The notes under the pieces: model-generated
Databases searched by the model: none
Told to the model about the DNA's origin: nothing
Seen by the model: the letters and a program-made list of their open reading frames with translations, nothing else
Source: Hymenobacter piscis
Lineage (GTDB): Bacteria; Bacteroidota; Bacteroidia; Cytophagales; Hymenobacteraceae
NCBI RefSeq assembly: GCF_018760735.1
Contig: NZ_JAHHZN010000001.1
Span: 186,001-250,000 of the forward strand
DNA length: 64,000 nucleotides
Direction of reading: 5' to 3'
Program-made: the position numbers and the translations under genes
Shown here: positions 60,496-64,000 of the stretch, in pieces
Numbering within the stretch: the stretch's first letter is position 1
How the letters are laid out: each line of letters begins with the position of its first letter

Positions 60496-61539
60496 CTACC
60501 CTTCCAGGTCAAAGCGGATATCGCGCATGCAGCGGAAGTGGCCTTGGGGGCATTGCTCGTAGCCGATTTTGGAGCACGGCCGGCACGCGAGGCCGGGCAC
60601 TTCCAGCACCCGGAACTCGGTGCGGTAGGGGTACATGCCGAACTCGGGCACGGTGTTGCCCCACACGCTCAGAATTTCCTTTTGGAAGGCGGCCGCAATG
60701 TGCATCAGGCCGGTATCGTGGCTGACTACCAGCCGGGCCTGCCGTACCAGCGAGGCCGACTGGTTCAGGTTGAACTTCCCGCAGGCGTTGTAGATGATAG
60801 TCTGGGGACCCGGCGTGGCCGGGACGGGCGGAAAATACGAGGGGCTATCAGGAATACGGCCCGGGACGGGCGGCGAGGCGGCCACGCCGGCGTCGAAGGC
60901 GGCTTCCACCACGTGGCCGGTGCTTTCGTCGAGGGGACCACCGAGCAGCACCACCGGCTGGCGCAGCAGTCCACACAGCTCAATAATACGCTCCACCGGC
61001 AGGCGCTTGGTGGCGTGCTGGGCCCCGATGGCGAAGGCCACGTAGCCGTGCTGAAAGGCGGGCGGCAGCACGGCGGCCACCGCTACCTCGTCGGGAGCGG
61101 GAATGAAATAATCCAGTCCCCGCTGGTCGTCGTGCACGCCCAGCGGGGCGGCGGCGGCCAGGTAGCGCTCCACAATATGCACGCGGGGCAGGAAATTCAG
61201 CTTCCCGTTCACGAGCAGCCACTTGCGCAGGTTGAGCTTATCGAAGCTGGCCGACTGCACGCCCAGCCGCAGCTTCAGCAGGGTGGTGCGCAGGTTGCGG
61301 TGCAGGTCGATGACGAAATCGAACTGCTCGGCCTTGAGCTCGGCCACCAGCTCGCCCAGGCTCCCGCTCAGGCAGTGCACCCGGTCTACGTACGGATTGT
61401 TTTCCACGATGCCCCGGAAGGCCGGCTTGGTGGCAAAGTGCACCCGCGCGCCGGCCACCTGCTGCTTCACGGCCCGGATAACCGGCGTAGTCAGCACAAT
61501 GTCGCCAATGGAAGAAAAGCGCAGAATAAGGATTTTCAT
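60496..61539 (-). CDS. Glycosyltransferase family 9 (heptosyltransferase-like)
   Basis: 347 residues. The N-half starts MKILILRFSSIGDIVLTTPV and the donor half has VVSHDTGLMHIAAAF and SVWGNT, the pattern of ADP-heptose:LPS heptosyltransferases. It would act in the cytoplasm on LPS core. No other LPS genes are next to it, though LptD-like is 37 kb away. Confidence 0.92.
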   Translation of the reverse strand: MKILILRFSSIGDIVLTTPVIRAVKQQVAGARVHFATKPAFRGIVENNPYVDRVHCLSGSLGELVAELKAEQFDFVIDLHRNLRTTLLKLRLGVQSASFDKLNLRKWLLVNGKLNFLPRVHIVERYLAAAAPLGVHDDQRGLDYFIPAPDEVAVAAVLPPAFQHGYVAFAIGAQHATKRLPVERIIELCGLLRQPVVLLGGPLDESTGHVVEAAFDAGVAASPPVPGRIPDSPSYFPPVPATPGPQTIIYNACGKFNLNQSASLVRQARLVVSHDTGLMHIAAAFQKEILSVWGNTVPEFGMYPYRTEFRVLEVPGLACRPCSKIGYEQCPQGHFRCMRDIRFDLEG

Positions 61540-61543
61540 ATCG

Positions 61544-61571
61544 GTTGCCCGTTGTCAGTTGTTAGTTGCCA
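61544..61571. repeat. Heptamer array, unit GTTGCCA, four units
   Basis: GTTGCCC, GTTGTCA, GTTGTTA, GTTGCCA, starting 4 bp before the heptosyltransferase ATG. No inverted partner is visible; the palindrome at 61580 follows. Confidence 0.85.
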
Positions 61572-61579
61572 GTCAAAAA

Positions 61580-61700
61580 GAATGTCATACCGAGCTTACC
61601 GAGGAATCTCGCGGGCTGACGTTGTACTGGTAACCTGATGACAAGATTACTTTGGCAACATCAGCCCGCGAGATTCCTCGGCAAGCTCGGTATGACGTTC
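61580..61700. repeat. 45-bp-arm palindromic element, copy 3
   Basis: Arms 61580-61624 and 61656-61700 match at 42 of 45 positions, with a 31-nt centre unrelated to copies 1 and 2. It lies between the heptosyltransferase start and the PolX stop. Confidence 0.93.
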
Positions 61701-61722
61701 TTCTTCACTCACCCAGCCTACC

Positions 61723-63477
61723 CTACCCAAACAACGAATCCTTAAACTCCAGCGGGGGCTTGATATTGGCTTTGCGACGGGCGAAGTAGTCGGCGGCTTC
61801 CGCGGCGGTTTTAGTGTTAAAGGTCATGGCGCGGGTCAGGCCACCTTTCCGGCCCATGAATACGCCGTAGCGCATGTCGGCGTAGCCGTTGGTGTGGTGG
61901 GCGTCGGGGTTGATGCTCAGCTGCACGCCCTGTTCCAGGGCGTAATGCACCCAGCGCCAGTCGAGGTCGAGGCGCCAGGGGTTGGCGTTGATTTCGATGA
62001 TGACCTGGTGCTTGGCGCAGGCATCAATGACGGCTTTGTGGTCGAGGGGGTAGCCTTCGCGGCGCAGCAGCAGGCGGCCGGTGGGATGGCCCAGCATGGT
62101 GGTATAGGGGTTTTCGATGGCCCGCAGTACCCGCGCCGTGGCTTTGCGCTCGTCCATCCGGAGGTTGGAGTGCACCGAGGCCACAATGAAATCAAAGGTT
62201 TCGAGCACCGTGGGCGGGTAGTCGAGGGAGCCGTCGGAGAGAATATCCGACTCGATGCCCTTAAAGATGCGGAACGGGGCCAGCTCCTGGTTGAGCAGGT
62301 CGATTTCCTGGTGCTGCTGGCGCACCCGCTCCACGGGCAGGCCGTTGGCGTAGTGGGCGGCCTGGGAATGGTCGCAGATGCCGAGGTATTCGTAGCCCTG
62401 GCCCTGCAGGAAGGTGGCCATTTCGCGCAGGCTGTGGCTGCCGTCGGAGTAGGTGCTGTGGTTGTGCAGGGAGCCGCGCAGGTCGGCGTCTTCCAGCAGG
62501 CGGGGCAGCTGGTTGGCGCGGGCCAGGGGCAACTCCCAGAGGCCTTCGCGCAGCTCGGGCTCCACGTATTGCAGGCCGGCGCGGGTGTAAAGGTCGGCCT
62601 CCTGGGCAAACTGCTCGCGCTTGAGCCACTGGCGCAGACTGGCCGGCTGGCCGGGCAGCAGCTCTTCGGTCAGGGCCCCGGTCAGGTGGGCGTCGGTGGC
62701 CGAGGTGAGCAGCAGCTGGTTGATAAAATCGGCCGGGGCCGCCAGGCGCACCTCCACTTTCACGCCCGAGGCCGTGGCCGTGCCGCGCCAGGCAAACGGG
62801 CCGCTGCGGCGCGGGTCGGGCGTGAGGCCCTCCACACTACCCAGCAGCCCGTGCACGGCGGCGGGCGACTCGGTGGCGGCTACCAGCAGCACGGTTTCGA
62901 TGGTTTCGAGGCGGCGGCGCACTTCCCCGCTCACGGCGGCGCGCTTCACCCCGGGCACGGATTCCAAACGAGCCAGCAGGTCGTGGGCCAGCTCCTCGGC
63001 CTGGGGGTAGAGCAGCTTGCCCCGGCTTTGGTCGGTGAAATCCAGGGCTTCGAGAATGGCCTGCTGGGTTTTCTGGCCGAAGCCCTTGAGCTGGCTGACC
63101 TGGTTGGTTTCGGCGGCTTCACGCAGCTGCCCGGGGCTTTCCACGCCCAGTTCCTTCCACAGGCTGCGGATTTTCTTGGGGCCGATGCCTTTAATGTTGA
63201 GCAGCTCCACCACGCCGGGCGGGGTGGCCGCCAGCAGGCGCGTGAGGTCTTCGAACGAGCCGGTATCGAGCATTTCGGCCACTTTGGCGGCGGCCGTTTT
63301 ACTCAGGCCCGTGCGGTCGGGCAGGCCGGTGCGCTCCACGTCGGCCACCGGGAAGCTCAGGGCCTCCAGGGCGTTGGCGGTGCCTTCATAGGCCCGGATT
63401 TTAAACGGATTCTCCTCGTGCAGCTCCATGAGCTGGGCCACGAGGCGAAAAGCACGGGTAAGAGCGCGGTTGTCCAT
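61723..63477 (-). CDS. PolX-like protein with PHP domain and degenerate polymerase site
   Basis: 584 residues from ATG at 63477. N-terminal helix-hairpin-helix segments (LLNIKGIGPKKIRSLWKELG, LKGFGQKTQQAILEAL) and the X-family fold are followed by a PHP domain with its metal motifs LHNHSTYSDG, ICDHSQ, SVHSNL, INANPWRLDLDW and INPDAHH. In PolX the polymerase site reads D-x-D after GSxRR; here the region around residue 190 reads GEVRRRLETIETVLL, with no Asp, and the third Asp position is Glu (KVEVR). So 3'-5' exonuclease or endonuclease activity of PHP is likely, polymerase activity doubtful. Confidence 0.9.
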   Translation of the reverse strand: MDNRALTRAFRLVAQLMELHEENPFKIRAYEGTANALEALSFPVADVERTGLPDRTGLSKTAAAKVAEMLDTGSFEDLTRLLAATPPGVVELLNIKGIGPKKIRSLWKELGVESPGQLREAAETNQVSQLKGFGQKTQQAILEALDFTDQSRGKLLYPQAEELAHDLLARLESVPGVKRAAVSGEVRRRLETIETVLLVAATESPAAVHGLLGSVEGLTPDPRRSGPFAWRGTATASGVKVEVRLAAPADFINQLLLTSATDAHLTGALTEELLPGQPASLRQWLKREQFAQEADLYTRAGLQYVEPELREGLWELPLARANQLPRLLEDADLRGSLHNHSTYSDGSHSLREMATFLQGQGYEYLGICDHSQAAHYANGLPVERVRQQHQEIDLLNQELAPFRIFKGIESDILSDGSLDYPPTVLETFDFIVASVHSNLRMDERKATARVLRAIENPYTTMLGHPTGRLLLRREGYPLDHKAVIDACAKHQVIIEINANPWRLDLDWRWVHYALEQGVQLSINPDAHHTNGYADMRYGVFMGRKGGLTRAMTFNTKTAAEAADYFARRKANIKPPLEFKDSLFG

Positions 63478-63482
63478 GCCGG

Positions 63483-63490
63483 CAAAGGTA
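63483..63490 (-). promoter_or_regulatory. -7 box close to the PolX start
   Basis: TACCTTTG on the minus strand, 5 bp from the ATG at 63477, giving a nearly leaderless mRNA as for the DsbA-like gene. Confidence 0.6.
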
Positions 63491-63504
63491 GTCGTCAGGG
63501 GTGA

Positions 63505-63576
63505 GTTGCCGGTTGCCGGGCAAACGGGGCTTAGGCGAACGAAGCCCTGGGGCTCCGACACCGGGCAACCGGCAAC
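63505..63576. repeat. Short inverted pair of heptamers, unit GTTGCCG
   Basis: GTTGCCG twice at 63505-63518, inverted CGGGCAAC and CGGCAAC at 63562-63576. In the spacer between the divergent PolX and lipoprotein genes. Confidence 0.75.
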
Positions 63577-63618
63577 TGATATCTTGCTAACTTACCCACT
63601 CCCTAACGTTTCCCCGCT

Positions 63619-64000
63619 ATGCGCTTATTCACTGTTTTTGCTTTCCTGAGCGTGCTGCTGCTGGCCGCCACCTGCAACCCCGAAACCCAGACCATGACGC
63701 TCAAACAACTGGAAGGCACCTGGCTGCACGCCCACGAGGAAGACCAGGGCGACGTGCGCGTGTACCGGCCCAACACCTATGCTTTCGGCCCCTCACGGGG
63801 TCGCACGGGCTTCGCCTTCGACCACAACGGCCTGTTCACCCAGTACGACATTGCCCCCACCGACGGCATTGAGGGCCGCAAGGGCCAGTGGAAGGCCCAA
63901 GACGAGCGCACCATCCGCATCAGCCTCGACGATAAGAAGGAGCCCGATTACCTGCTCGAAATCGTTTCGTTGGAGAATAACGTGCTCAAAGTGCGGCGCA
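63619..64000 (+). CDS. Lipoprotein, 3' partial (runs off the window)
   Basis: 127 codons are visible from ATG at 63619. A hydrophobic start MRLFTVFAFLSVLLLAATC gives a likely lipobox. The segment LKQLEGTWLHAHEEDQGDVRVYRPNTYAF resembles lipocalin-like domains of small Bacteroidota lipoproteins; later GQWKAQDERTIRISLDD fits the same. The end lies outside the window. Confidence 0.75.
   Translation, partial: MRLFTVFAFLSVLLLAATCNPETQTMTLKQLEGTWLHAHEEDQGDVRVYRPNTYAFGPSRGRTGFAFDHNGLFTQYDIAPTDGIEGRKGQWKAQDERTIRISLDDKKEPDYLLEIVSLENNVLKVRR

Overview
The window is chromosomal DNA from a high-GC member of the Bacteroidota, most likely Hymenobacter or a close relative (Cytophagales). The evidence is the gene content (DUF5916 outer-membrane protein, OstA/LptD-like protein, single-chain acyl-CoA carboxylase beta subunit, S16 and Rho with long low-complexity extensions), the recurrent -7 promoter box TAnnTTTG, and the near absence of Shine-Dalgarno sequences. 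No rRNA, tRNA, CRISPR array, transposase or phage gene was seen, although I had no tools for an exhaustive RNA scan.

Layout. 1-13.8 kb: end of meaB, a DUF5916 protein, a BlaI/M56 (BlaR1-like) regulatory pair with a three-operator promoter, folB, a DivIVA-like protein, a WD40 protein, a phosphopantetheinyl transferase, a redoxin, a SirB1-type protein and a J-domain protein. 14.0-16.4 kb: a visibly AT-richer accessory island of small orphan genes (DUF3592, two unrecognised, DUF4240). It also holds two broken copies of the start of a zeta-toxin-like P-loop kinase gene and a duplicated end of the neighbouring carboxylase gene. 16.5-27.7 kb: acyl-CoA carboxylase, MlaD, cell-wall amidase, LptD-like protein, panB, a pseudouridine synthase, a fatty-acid desaturase and an amidohydrolase. 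28.0-30.6 kb: the classical rpsP-rimM-trmD-rplS ribosome and tRNA-modification operon. 30.7-41.9 kb: an M1 peptidase, a lipoprotein that looks like a catalytically dead inorganic pyrophosphatase, a eukaryote-like 6-pyruvoyl-tetrahydropterin synthase overlapping folE, a TIGR01777 oxidoreductase and PBP1A. 42.1-49.7 kb: small membrane proteins, and a DUF4173 protein with a winged-helix regulator and a membrane partner; two genes of that set share a palindromic upstream site. A methyltransferase, a UbiA prenyltransferase and a lipoprotein follow. 49.8-64 kb: DsbA-like protein, rho, serS, a complete light-sensing operon (heme oxygenase, bacteriophytochrome kinase, response regulator, receiver-kinase), a lipoprotein gene broken by one in-frame amber codon, a heptosyltransferase-like protein, a PolX protein whose polymerase site is degenerate, and the start of another lipoprotein.

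The most striking feature no gene explains is in the spacers. At least ten intergenic regions carry short tandem arrays of 7-bp or 8-bp units. They usually occur as inverted pairs, one at the stop codon of the upstream gene and the other just before the next start, around a unique centre. In several cases the stop codon of the upstream gene is part of the first repeat unit. A second repeat class is a palindrome with ~45-bp arms (three full copies and one decayed single arm). A third is a 34-bp inverted repeat placed between two divergent promoters. Coordinates and units are given in the feature list.

All calls come from reading the sequence and translations. Family names rest on recognised motifs, not on database searches.
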